From the NCBI GenBank assembly GCA_964019135.1, contig OZ025256.1:35436035-35500034 (forward strand): a stretch of 64,000 nt of DNA, given 5' to 3'. The translations under genes were made by a program, and so were the position numbers. This DNA comes from Arenicola marina (Eukaryota; Annelida; Polychaeta; Arenicolidae). Every line of letters begins with the position of its first letter. Position 1 is the stretch's first letter. Positions 47,201-60,200 of this stretch are shown here, one piece after another. The notes beneath the pieces were generated by a model. That model saw only the letters and a list, made by a program, of their open reading frames with translations, was not told where the DNA came from and made no database searches.

Positions 47201-50200
47201 CCCCAGCACCCACACCCGAGGCTGTGTGTATGGCGCTCGACGCCCCAGCACCCACACCCGAGGCTGTGTGTATGGCGCTCGACGCACCAGCACCCACACC
47301 CGAGGCTGTGTGTATGGCGCTCGACGCCCCAGCACCCACACTCGAGGCTGTTTGTATGGCGCTCGACGCACCAGCACCCACACCCGAGGCTGTGTGTATG
47401 ACGCTCGACGCCCCAGCACCCACACCCGAGGCTGTGTGTATGGCGCTCGACGCCCCAGCACCCACACCCGAGGCTGTGTGTATAGCGCTCGACGCCCCAG
47501 CACCCACACCCGAGGCTGTGTGTATGGCGCTCGACGCACCAGCACCCACACCCGAGGCTGTGTGTATGGCGCTCGACGCCCCAGCACCCACACCCGAGGC
47601 TGTGTGTATGGCGCTCGACGCACCAGCACCCACACCCGAGGCTGTGTGTATAGCGCTCGACGCACCAGCACCCACACCCGAGGCTGTGTGTATGACGCTC
47701 GACGCGCCAGCACCCTCACCCGAGGCTGTGTGTATGGCGCTCGACGCCCCAGCACCCTCACCCGAGGCTGTGTGTATGGCGCTCGACGCCCCAGCACCCA
47801 CACCCGAGGCTGTGTGTATGGCGCTCGACGCCCCAGCACCCACACCCGAGGCTGTGTGTATGGCGCTCGACGCCCCAGCACCCACACCCGAGGCTGTGTG
47901 TATGGCGCTCGACGCACCAGCACCCACACCCGAGGCTGTGTGTATGGCGCTCGACGCCCCAGCACCCTCACCCGAGGCTGTGTGTATGGCGCTCGACGCC
48001 CCAGCACCCACACCCGAGGCTGTGTGTATGGCGCTCGACGCCCCAGCACCCACACCCGAGGCTGTGTGTATGGCGCTCGACGCCCCAGCACCCACACCCG
48101 AGGCTGTGTGTATGGCGCTCGACGCCCCAGCACCCACACCCGAGGCTGTGTGTATGGCGCTCGACGCCCCAGCACCCTCACCCGAGGCTGTGTGTATGGC
48201 GCTCGACGCCCCAGCACCCACACCCGAGGCTGTGTGTATGGCGCTCGACGCCCCAGCACCCACACCTGAGGCTGTGTGTATGGCGCTCGACGCCCCAGCA
48301 CCCACACCCGAGGCTGTGTGTATGTCGCTCGACGCCCCAGCACCCACACCCGAGGCTGTGTGTATAGCGCTCGACGCACCAGCACCCACACCCGAGGCTG
48401 TGTGTATGGCGCTCGACGCACCAGCACCCACACCCGAGGCTGTGTGTATGGCGCTCGACGCACCAGCACCCACACCCGAGGCTGTGTGTATGGCGCTCGA
48501 CGCCCCAGCACCCTCACCCGAGGCTGTGTGTATGGTGCTCGACGCGCCAGCACCCACACCCGAGGCTGTGTGTATGGCGCTCGACGCCCCAGCACCCACA
48601 CCCGAGGCTGTGTGTATGACGCTCGACGCCCCAGCACCCTCACCCGAGGCTGTGTGTATGGCGCTCGACGCCCCAGCACCCTCACCCGAGGCTGTGTGTA
48701 TGGCGCTCGACGCCCCAGCACCCACACCCGAGGCTGTGTGTATGGCGCTCGACGCCCCAGCACCCACACCCGAGGCTGTGTGTATAGCGCTCGACGCACC
48801 AGCAACCACACCCGAGGCTGTGTGTATGGCGCTCGACGCCCCAGCACCCACACCCGAGGCTGTGTGTATGACGCTCGACGCCCCAGCACCCTCACCCGAG
48901 GCTGTGTGTATGGCGCTCGACGCACCAGCACCCACACCCGAGGCTGTGTGTATGGCGCTCGACGCCCCAGCACCCACACCCGAGGCTGTGTGTATGGCGC
49001 TCGACGCGCCAGCACCCACACCCGAGGCTGTGTGTATGGCGCTCGACGCCCCAGCACCCACACCTGAGGCTGTGTGTATGACGCTCGACGCCCCAGCACC
49101 CACACCCGAGGCTGTGTGTATGGCGCTCGACGCACCAGCACCCACACCCGAGGCTGTGTGTATGGCGCTCGACGCACCAGCACCCACACCCGAGGCTGTG
49201 TGTATGGCGCTCGACGCCCCAGCACCCACACCCGAGGCTGTGTGTATGGCGCTCGACGCACCAGCACCCACACCCGAGGCTGTGTGTATGGCGCTCGACG
49301 CACCAGCACCCACACCCGAGGCTGTGTGTATGGCGCTCGACGCACCAGCACCCTCACCCGAGGCTGTGTGTATGGCGCTCGACGCCCCAGCACCCACACC
49401 CGAGGCTGTGTGTATGGCGCTCGACGCTCCAGCACCCTCACCCGAGGCTGTGTGTATGGCGCTCGACGCCCCAGCACCCACACCCGAGGCTGTGTGTATG
49501 GCGCTCGATGCCCCAGCACCCACACCCGAGGCTGTGTGTATGACGCTCGACGCACCAGCACCCACACCCGAGGCTGTGTGTATGGCGCTCGATGCCCCAG
49601 CACCCACACCCGAGGCTGTGTGTATAGCGCTCGACGCACCAGCACCCTCACCCGAGGCTGTGTGTATGGCGCTCGACGCCCCAGCACCCACACCCGAGGC
49701 TGTGTGTATGGCGCTCGACGCACCAGCACCCTCACCCGAGGCTGTGTGTATGGCGCTCGACGCCCCAGCACCCACACCCGAGGCTGTGTGTATGGCGCTC
49801 GACGCCCCAGCACCCACACCCGAGGCTGTGTGTATGGCGCTCGACGCACCAGCACCCTCACCCGAGGCTGTGTGTATGGCGCTCGACGCACCAGCACCCT
49901 CACCCGAGGCTGTGTGTATGGCGCTCGACGCCCCAGCACCCACACCCGAGGCTGTGTGTATGGCGCTCGACGCACCAGCACCCACACCCGAGGCTGTGTG
50001 TATGGCGCTCGACGCACCAGCACCCACACCCGAGGCTGTGTGTATGGCGCTCGACGCACCAGCACCCACACCCGAGGCTGTGTGTATGACGCTCGACGCA
50101 CCAGCACCCACACCCGAGGCTGTGTGTATGACGCTCGACGCGCCAGCACCCACACCCGAGGCTGTGTGTATGACGCTCGACGCGCCAGCACCCACACCCG

Positions 50201-50910
50201 AGGCTGTGTGTATGACGCTCGACGCCCCAGCACCCACACCCGAGGCTGTGTGTATGGCGCTTGACGCACCAGCACCCTCACCCGAGGCTGTGTGTATGGC
50301 GCTCGACGCCCCAGCACCCACACCCGAGGCTGTGTGCATGGCGCTCGACGCACCAGCACCCTCACCCGAGGCTGTGTGTATGGCGCTCGACGCACCAGCA
50401 CCCACACCCGAGGCTGTGTGTATGACGCTCGACGCACCAGCACCCACACCCGAGGCTGTGTGTATGACGCTCGACGCGCCAGCACCCACACCCGAGGCTG
50501 TGTGTATGACGCTCGACGCCCCAGCACCCACACCCGAGGCTGTGTGTATGGCGCTCGACGCACCAGCACCCTCACCCGAGGCTGTGTGTATGGCGCTCGA
50601 CGCCCCAGCACCCACACCCGAGGCTGTGTGCATGGCGCTCGACGCACCAGCACCCTCACCCGAGGCTGTGTGTATGGCGCTCGACGCCCCAGCACCCACA
50701 CCCGAGGCTGTGTGTATGGCGCTCGACGCCCCAGCACCCACACCCGGGGCTGTGTGTATGGCGCTCGACGCCCCAGCACCCACACCCGAGGCCACGGCTA
50801 CGGCACGCCACTATGTCAAAACGGATAGCACGGGGGGAAGAACGTTCCGAGGGCCCTGTCACATCGTATCGCTCAAGATGACTACATCCCATGAACTTCA
50901 ACATCATTAA
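41287..50910 (+). other. 3,207-codon open frame through the 42 bp array; coding status doubtful
   Basis: An ATG at 41287 opens a frame that runs through all 225 monomers as AVCMALDAPAPTPE repeats and ends at TAA 50908-50910 after a 40-residue non-repeat tail (starting ATATARHYVK). Against a gene: two - strand frames are equally open for more than 3,160 codons (GVGAGASSAIHTAS and RVWVLGRRAPYTQP), the start lies in the neighbouring 62 bp array, and no promoter, intron or domain is seen. In favour: no frame-disturbing indel in 9.45 kb, while neighbouring arrays with other unit sizes vary in length, and the most variable site is a synonymous third position (also synonymous in one - frame). If translated it would be an acidic, proline/alanine-rich repeat protein with one Cys per 14 residues. 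Confidence 0.2.
41322..50790. repeat. 42 bp minisatellite, 225 monomers without net length change
   Basis: The monomer is GCTGTGTGTATGGCGCTCGA, CGCACCAGCACCCACACCCG, AG. From the first GCT/ATT position (41341) to the end (50791) is 9,450 bp, exactly 225 x 42. Point variation sits at a few sites: the fourfold site in GCN before CCA, ACA/TCA, GCG/ACG, ATG/ATA, GAC/GAT and CCC/CCT. Internal duplications are whole multiples of 42: 672 bp (GAGGTTGTTTG at 42641 and 43313) and about 2.6-2.7 kb (markers offset by 2688, 2604 and 2730 bp). Confidence 0.97.
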
Positions 50911-51287
50911 GGCATGCAGCGGCCCTTTTTTGGTTCATCCATAACAAAATACTTATGCTGCATTGGACTGTCAGCGAGTGAAATGTTAAGTAACATTCCT
51001 CCGATACATTCAGGAAATCGATGCATCAGAAACTACAACCGTTTAGGCTCTGCAAATGCCAATGATTCGCGTCTCGGATTGCTGGCCGTTCCGTCTTGTT
51101 GAGCGGTCGCCTGTTTATGTATCACACAAAAAGGCCGACCCGTTGGGAGCGGGGTGGTGCGAACGGCCCGCCGACAGCAGACAGCAGAGCAAGAGCACTA
51201 CACAATAGATCACCGGCCACTAGCCAAGATAACAGGAAGAGTTTTCTCGGATACTGGAACCTTGGGTAGAGCAGATCACCCCAACTA
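50791..51287. other. 497 bp unique spacer between the 42 bp and 26 bp arrays
   Basis: Non-repetitive sequence separating two giant arrays. It contains the tail of the long open frame, then no recognisable gene. A small open frame (50914-51102) has no known domain. The segment is useful as a unique anchor for mapping. Confidence 0.6.
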
Positions 51288-54200
51288 CCAGCCAGGGTGG
51301 TGATATAGCCGAGCCTGCCAGGGTGGTGGTATAGCCGAGCCAGCCAGGGTGGTAATATAGCCGAGCCAGCCAGGGTGGTGATATACCCGAGCCAGCCAGG
51401 GTGGTGATATAGCCGAGCCTGCCAGGGTGGTGATATAGCCGAGCCAGGCAGGGTGGTAATATAGCCGAGCCAGCCAGGGTGGTGATATACCCGAGCCAGC
51501 CAGGGTGGTGATATAGCCGAGCCTGCCAGGGTGGTGATATAGCCGAGCCTGCCAGGGTGGTGATATAGCCGAGCCTGCCAGGGTGGTGATATAGCCGAGC
51601 CAGGCAGGGTGGTAATATAGCCGAGCCAGCCAGGGTGGTGATATAGCCGAGCCAGCCAGGGTGGTGATATAGCCGAGCCTGCCAGGGTGGTGATATAGCC
51701 GAGCCAGGCAGGGTGGTAATATAGCCGAGCCAGCCAGGGTGGTGAAATACCCGAGCCAGCCAGGGTGGTAACATAGCCGAGCCAGCCAGGGTGGTGATAT
51801 AGCCGAGCCAGCCAGGGTGGTGATATAGCCGAGCCTGCCAGGGTGGTGATATAGCCGAGCCAGGCAGGGTGGTAATATAGCCGAGCCAGCCAGGGTGGTG
51901 ATATACCCGAGCCAGCCAGGGTGGTGATATAGCCGATCCTGCCAGGGTGGTGATATAGCCGAGCCAGGCAGGGTGGTAATATAGCCGAGCCAGCCAGGGT
52001 GGTGATATACCCGAGCCAGCCAGGGTGGTGATATAGCCGAGCCTGCCAGGGTGGTGATATAGCCGAGCCTGCCAGGGTGGTGATATAGCCGAGCCTGCCA
52101 GGGTGGTGATATAGCCGAGCCAGCCAGGGTGGTGACATAGCCGAACCTGCCAGGGTGGTGACATAGCCGAGCCAGCCAGGGTGGTGATATAGCCGAGCCA
52201 GCCAGGGTGGTGATATAGCCGAGCCAGCCAGGGTGGTGATATAGCCGAGCCTGCCAGGGTGGTGATATAGCCGAGCCAGCCAGGGTGGTAATATAGCCGC
52301 GCCTGCCAGGGTGGTAATATAGCCGAGCCAGCCAGGGTGGTAATATAGCCGAGCCTGCCAGGGTGGTGATATAGCCGAGCCAGCCAGGGTGGTGATATAG
52401 CCGAGCCTGCCAGGGTGGTGACATAGCCGAGCCAGCCAGGGTGGTGACATAGCCGAGCCAGCCAGGGTGGTGATATAGCCGAGCCAGCCAGGGTGGTGAT
52501 ATAGCCGAGCCAGCCAGGGTGGTGATATAGCCGAGCCAGCCAGGGTGGTGGTATAGCCGAGCCAGCCAGGGTGGTGATATAGCCGAGCCTGCCAGGGTGG
52601 TGACATAGCCGAGCCAGCCAGGGTGGTGACATAGCCGAGCCAGCCAGGGTGGTGATATAGCCGAGCCAGCCAGGTGGTGATATAGCCGAGCCTGCCAGGG
52701 TGGTGATATAGCCGAGCCAGCCAGGGTGGTGATATAGCCGAGCCTGCCAGGGTGGTGATATAGCCGAGCCAGCCAGGGTGGTGATATAGCCGAGCCAGCC
52801 AGGGTGGTGACATAGCCGAGCCAGCCAGGGTGGTGATATAGCCGAGCCAGCCAGGTGGTGAAATGGCCGAGCCAGCCAGGGTGGTGATATAGCCGAGCCA
52901 GCCAGGTGGTGATATAGCCGAGCCTGCCAGGGTGGTGATATAGCCGAGCCAGCCAGGGTGGTGATATAGCCGAGCCTGCCAGGGTGGTGATATAGCCGAG
53001 CCAGCCAGGGTGGTAATATAGCCGAGCCAGCCTGAGTGGTGATATAGCCGAGCCTGCCAGGGTGGTGATATAGCCGAGCCTGCCAGGGTGGTGATATAGC
53101 CAAGCCTGCCAGGGTGGTGATATAGCCGAGCCAGCCAGTGTGGTGATATAGCCGAGCCAGCCAGGGTGGTGATATAGCCGAGCCAGCCAGGGTGGTGATA
53201 TAGCCGAGCCACCCAGGGTGGTGATATAGCCAAGCCAGGCAGGGTGGTGATATAGCCGAGCCAGCCAGGTGGTGATATAGCCGAGCCAGCCAGGGTGGTA
53301 ATATAGCCGCGCCTGCCAGGGTGGTAATATAGCCGAGCCAGCCAGGGTGGTAATATAGCCGAGCCTGCCAGGGTGGTGATATAGCCGAGCCAGTCAGGGT
53401 GGTGATATAGCCGAGCCTGCCAGGGTGGTGATATAGCCGAGCCAGCCAGGGTGGTGATATAGCCGAGCCAGCCAGGGTGGTAATATAGCCGAGCCAGCCT
53501 GAGTGGTGATATAGCCGAGCCTGCCAGGGTGGTGATATAGCCGAGCCTGCCAGGGTGGTGATATAGCCAAGCCTGCCAGGGTGGTGATATAGCCGAGCCA
53601 GCCAGTGTGGTGATATAGTCGAGCCTGCCAAGGTGGTGATATAGCCGAGCCAGCCAGGGTGGTGGTATAGCCGAGCCAGCCAGGGTGGTGAAATAGCCAA
53701 GCCAGGCAGGGTGGTGATATAGCCGAGCCAGCCAGGTGGTGATATAGCCGAGCCTGCCAGGGTGGTGATATAGCCGAGCCAGCCAGGGAGGTGATATAGC
53801 CGAGCCTGCCAGGGTGGTGATATAGCCGAGCCAGCCAGGGTGGTGATATAGTCGAGCCAGCCAGGGTGGTAACATAGCCGAGCCAGCCTGAGTGGTGATA
53901 TAGCCGAGCCGGCCAGGGTGGTGATATAGCCGAGCCTGCCAGGGTGGTGATATAGCCAAGCCTGCCAGGGTGGTGATATAGCCGAGCCAGCCAGTGTGGT
54001 GATATAGCCGAGCCAGCCAGGGTGGTGATATAGCCGAGCCAGCCAGGGTGGTGATATAGCCGAGCCACCCAGGGTGGTGATATAGCCAAGGCAGGCAGGG
54101 TGGTGATATAGCCGAGCCTGCCAGGGTGGTGATATAGCCGAGCCAGCCAGGGTGGTGATATAGCCGAGCCAGCCAGGGTGGTGATATAGCCGGGCCTGTC

Positions 54201-57200
54201 AGGGTGGTGATATAGCCGAGCCACCCAGGGTGGTGATATAGCCGAGACTGCTAGGGTGGTGATATAGCCGAGCCAGCCAGGGTGGTGATATAGCCGGGCC
54301 TGCCAGGGTGGTGATATAGCCGAGCCACCCAGGGTAGTGGTATAGCCGAGCCTGCCAGGGTGGTGATATAGCCGAGCCTGCCAGTGTGGTGATATAGCCG
54401 AGCCAGCCAGGGTGGTGATATAGCCGAGCCTGCCAGGGTGGTGATATAGCCGAACCAGCCAGGGTGGTGATATAGCCGAGCCAGCTAGGGTGGTGATATA
54501 GCCGAGCCTGCCAGGGTGGTGATATAGCCGAGCCTGCCAGGGTGGTGATATAGCCGGGCCTGCCAGGGTGGTAATATAGCCGAACCAGCCAGGGTGGTGA
54601 TATAGCCGAGCCTGCCAGGGTGGTGATATAGCCGAACCAGCCAGGGTGGTGATATAGCCGAGCCAGCCAGGGTGGTGATATAGCCGAGCCTGCCAGGGTG
54701 GTGATATAGCCGAGCCTGCCAGGGTGGTAATATAGCCGAGCCAGCCAGGGTGGTGATATAGCCGAGCCTGCCAGGGTGGTGATATAGCCGAGCCTGCCAG
54801 GGTGGTAATATAGCCGAGCCAGCCAGGGTGGTGATATAGCCGAGCCTGCCAGGGTGGTGATATAGCCGGGCCTGCCAGGGTGGTGATATAGCCGAGCCAC
54901 CCAGGGTGGTGATATAGCCGAGACTGCCAGGGTGGTGATATAGCCGAGCCAGCCAGGGTGGTGACATAGCCGAGCCTGCCAGGGTGGTGATATAGCCGAG
55001 CCTGCCAGGGTGGTGATATAGCCGAGACTGCCAGGGTGGTGATATAGCCGAGACTGCCAGGGTGGTGATATAGCCGAGACTGCCAGGGTGGTGATATAGC
55101 CGAGCGTGCCAGGGTGGTGATATAGCCGAGCCTGCCAGGGTGGTGATATAGCCGAGACTGCCAGGGTGGTGATATAGCCGAGCCAGCCAGGGTGGTGATA
55201 TAGCCGAGACTGCCAGGGTGGTGATATAGCCGACCCAGCCAGTGTGGTGATATAGCCGAGCCTGCCAGGGTGGTGATATAGCCGAGCCTGCCAGGGTGGT
55301 GATATAGCCGAGCCAGCCAGGGTGGTAATATAGCCGAGCCTGCCAGGGTGGTGATATAGCCGAGCCTGCCAGGGTGGTGATATAGCCGAGCCTGCCAGGG
55401 TGGTAATATAGCCGAGCCAGCCAGGGTGGTGATATAGCCGAGCCTGCCAGGGTGGTGATATAGCCGACCCAGCCAGTGTGGTGATATAGCCGAGACTGCC
55501 AGGGTGGTGATATAGCCGAGCCTGCCAGGGTGGTGATATAGCCGAGCCAGCCAGGGTGGTGATATAGCCGAGCCAGCCAGGGTGGTGATATAGCCGAGCC
55601 TGCCAGGGTGGTGATATACCCGAGCCTGCCAGGGTGGTGATATAGCCGAGCCAGACAGGGTGGTGATATAGCCGAGCCTGCCAGGGTGGTGATATAGCCG
55701 AGCCTGCCAGTGTGGTGATATAGCCGAGCCAGCCAGGGTGGTGATATAGCCGAGCCAGCCAGGATGGTGATATAGCCGAGCCTGCCAGGGTGGTGATATA
55801 GCCGAGCCAGCCAGTGTGGTGATATAGCCGAGCCAGCCAGGGTGGTGATATAGCCGAGCCAGCCAGGGTGGTGATATAGCCGAGCCACCCAGGGTGGTGA
55901 TATAGCCGAGCCAGGCAGGGTGGTGATATAGCCGAGCCTGCCAGGGTGGTGATATAGCCGAGCCTGCCAGGGTGGTGATATAGCCGAGCCAGCCAGGGTG
56001 GTAATATAGCCGAGCCAGCCAGGGTGGTGATATAGCCGAGCCTGCCAGGCTGGTGATATAGCCGAGCCAGCCAGGGTGGTGATATAGCCGAGCCAGCCAG
56101 GGTGGTGATATAGCCGAGCCAGCCAGGGTGGTGATATAGCCGAGCCTGCCAGGGTGGTGATATAGCCGAGCCAGCCAGGGTGGTGATATAGCCGAGCCAG
56201 CCAGGGTGGTGATATAGCCGAGCCAGCCAGGGTGGTGATATAGCCGAGCCAGCCAGGGTGGTAATATAGCCGAGCCCGCCAGGGTGGTGATATAGCCAAG
56301 CCTGCCAGGGTGGTGATATAGCCGAGCCAGCCAGGGTGGTGATATAACCGAGCCAGCCAGGGTGGTGATATAGCCGAGCCAGCCAGGGTGGTGATATAGC
56401 CGAGCCAGCCAGGGTGGTGATATAGCCGAGCCAGCCAGGGTGGTGATATAGCGGAGCCTGCCAGGGTGGTGATATAGCCGAGCCTGCCAGGGTGGTGATA
56501 TAGCCGAGCCAGCCAGGGTGGTGATATAGCCGAGCCAGCCAGGGTGGTGATATAGCCGAGCCAGCCAGGGTGGTGATATAGCCGAGCCTGCCAGGGTGGT
56601 GATATAGCCGAGCCTGCCAGTGTGGTGATATAGCCGAGCCAGCCAGGGTGGTGATATACCCGAGCCAGCCAGGATGGTGATATAGCCGAGCCTGCCAGGG
56701 TGGTGACATAGCCGAGCCAGCCAGTGTGGTGATATAGCCGAGCCAGCCAGGGTGGTGATATAGCCGAGCCAGCCAGGGTGGTGATATAGCCGAGCCACCC
56801 AGGGTGGTGATATAGCCAAGCCAGGCAGGGTGGTGATATAGCCGAGCCTGCCAGGGTGGTGATATAGCCGAGCCTGCCACGGTGGTGATATAGCCGAGCC
56901 AGCCAGGGTGGTAATATAGCCGAGCCAGCCAGGGTGGTGATATAGCCGAGCCTGCCAGGGTGGTGATATAGCCGAGCCAGCCAGGGTGGTGATATAGCCG
57001 AGCCAGCCAGGGTGGTGATATAGCCGAGCCAGCCAGGGTGGTGATATAACCGAGCCTGCCAGGGTGGTGATATAGCCGAGCCAGCCAGGGTGGTGATATA
57101 GCCGAGCCAGCCAGGGTGGTGATATAGCCGAGCCAGCCAGGGTGGTGATATAGCCGAGCCAGCCAGGGTGGTAATATAGCCGAGCCTGCCAGGGTGATGA

Positions 57201-60200
57201 TATAGCCAAGCCTGCCAGGGTGGTGATATAGCCGAGCCAGCCCGGGTGGTGATATAACCGAGCCAGCCAGGGTGGTGATATAGCCGAGCCAGCCAGGGTG
57301 GTGATATAGCCGAGCCAGCCAGGGTGGTGATATAGCCGAGCCAGCCAGGGTGGTGATATATCGGAGCCTGCCAGGGTGGTGATATAGCCGAGCCTGCCAG
57401 GGTGGTGATATAGCCGAGCCAGCCAGGGTGGTGATATAGCCGAGCCAGCCAGGGTGGTGATATAACCGAGCCAGCCAGGGTGGTGATATAGCGGAGCCTG
57501 CCAGGGTGGTGATATAGCCGAGCCTGCCAGGGTGGTGATATAGCCGAGCCAGCCAGGGTGGTGATATAGCCGAGCCAGCCAGGGTGGTGATATAACCGAG
57601 CCAGCCAGGGTGGTGATATAGCGGAGCCTGCCAGGGTGGTGATATAGCCGAGCCTGCCAGTGTGGTGATATAGCGGAGCCAGCCAGGGTGGTGATATAGC
57701 GGAGCCTGCCAGGGTGGTGACATAGCCGAGCCAGCCGGGATGGTGATATAGCCGAGCCAGTCAGGGTGGTGATATAGCGGAGCCAGCCAGGGTGGTGATA
57801 TAGCCGAGCCAGCCAGGGTGGTGATATAACCGAGCCAGCCAGGGTGGTGATATAGCGGAGCCTGCCAGGGTGGTGACATAGCCGAGCCAGCCGGGGTGGT
57901 GATATAGCCGAGCCAGTCAGGGTGGTGATATAGCCGAGCCAGCCAGGGTGGTGATATAGCCGAGCCAGTCAGGGTGGTGATATAGCCGAGCCTGCCAGGG
58001 TGGTGATATAGCCGAGCCAGCCAGGGTGGTGATATAGCCGAGCCAGCCAGGGTGGTGATATAGCCGAGCGAGCCAGGGTGGTGACATAGCCGAGCCAGCC
58101 AGGGTGGTGATATAGCCGAGCCAGTCAGGGTGGTGATATAGCCGAGCCAGCCAGGGTGGTGATATAGCCGAGCCAGCCAGGGTGGTGATATAGCCGAGCC
58201 AGCCAGGGTGGTGATATAACCGAGCCTGCCAGGGTGGTGATATAGCCGAGCCAGCCAGGGTGGTGATATAGCCGAGCCAGCCAGGGTGGTGATATAGCCG
58301 AGCCAGCCAGGGTGGTGATATAGCCGAGCCAGCCAGGGTGGTAATATAGCCGAGCCTGCCAGGGTGGTGATATAGCCAAGCCTGCCAGGGTGGTGATATA
58401 GCCGAGCCAGCCCGGGTGGTGATATAACCGAGCCAGCCAGGGTGGTGATATAGCCGAGCCAGCCAGGGTGGTGATATAGCCGAGCCAGCCAGGGTGGTGA
58501 TATAGCCGAGCCAGCCAGGGTGGTGATATATCGGAGCCTGCCAGGGTGGTGATATAGCCGAGCCTGCCAGGGTGGTGATATAGCCGAGCCAGCCAGGGTG
58601 GTGATATAGCCGAGCCAGCCAGGGTGGTGATATAACCGAGCCAGCCAGGGTGGTGATATAGCGGAGCCTGCCAGGGTGGTGATATAGCCGAGCCTGCCAG
58701 GGTGGTGATATAGCCGAGCCAGCCAGGGTGGTGATATAGCCGAGCCAGCCAGGGTGGTGATATAACCGAGCCAGCCAGGGTGGTGATATAGCGGAGCCTG
58801 CCAGGGTGGTGATATAGCCGAGCCTGCCAGTGTGGTGATATAGCGGAGCCAGCCAGGGTGGTGATATAGCGGAGCCTGCCAGGGTGGTGACATAGCCGAG
58901 CCAGCCGGGATGGTGATATAGCCGAGCCAGTCAGGGTGGTGATATAGCGGAGCCAGCCAGGGTGGTGATATAGCCGAGCCAGCCAGGGTGGTGATATAAC
59001 CGAGCCAGCCAGGGTGGTGATATAGCGGAGCCTGCCAGGGTGGTGACATAGCCGAGCCAGCCGGGGTGGTGATATAGCCGAGCCAGTCAGGGTGGTGATA
59101 TAGCCGAGCCAGCCAGGGTGGTGATATAGCCGAGCCAGTCAGGGTGGTGATATAGCCGAGCCTGCCAGGGTGGTGATATAGCCGAGCCAGCCAGGGTGGT
59201 GATATAGCCGAGCCAGCCAGGGTGGTGATATAGCCGAGCGAGCCAGGGTGGTGACATAGCCGAGCCAGCCAGGGTGGTGATATAGCCGAGCCAGTCAGGG
59301 TGGTGATATAGCCGAGCCAGCCAGGGTGGTGATATATCCGAGCCAGCCAGGGTGGTGATATAGCCGAGCCTGCCAGGGTGGTGATATAGCGGAGCCAGCC
59401 AGGGTGGTGACATAGCCGAGCCAGCCAGGGTGGTGATATAGCCGAGCCAGCCAGGGTGGTGATATAGCCGAGCCAGCCAGGGTGGTGATATAACCGAGCC
59501 AGCCAGGGTGGTGACATAGCCGAGCCAGCCAGGGTGGTGATATAGCCGAGCCAGCCAGGGTGGTGATATAACCGAGCCAGGCAGGGTGGTGATATAGCGG
59601 AGCCTGCCAGGGTGGTGATATAGCCGAGCCTGCCAGGGTGGTGATATAGCCGAGCCAGCCAGGGTGGTGATATAGCCGAGCCAGCCAGGGTGGTGATATA
59701 GCCGAGCCAGCCAGGGTGGTGATATAGCCGAGCCAGCCAGGGTGATGATATAGCCGAGCCAGCCAGGGTGGTGATATAGCCGAGCCAGCCAGGGTGGTGA
59801 TATAGCCGAGCCAGCCAGGGTGGTGATATAGCCGAGCCAGCCAGGGTGGTGATATAGCCGAGCCAGCCAGGGTGGTGATATAGCCGAGCCAGCCAGGGTG
59901 GTGATATAGCCGAGCGAGCCAGGGTGGTGATATAGCCGAGCCAGCCAGTGTGGTGATATAGCCGAGCCAGCCAGGGTGGTGATATAGCCGAGCCAGCCAG
60001 GGTGGTGATATAGCCGAGCCAGTCAGGGTGGTGATATAGCCGAGCCAGCCAGGGTGGTAATATAGCCGAGCCAGCCAGGGTGGTGATATAGCGGAGCCAG
60101 CCAGGGTGGTGACATAGCCGAGCCAGCCAGGGTGGTGATATAGCCGAGCCAGCCAGGGTGGTGATGTAGTCGAGCCAGTCAGGGTGGTGATATAGCCGAG

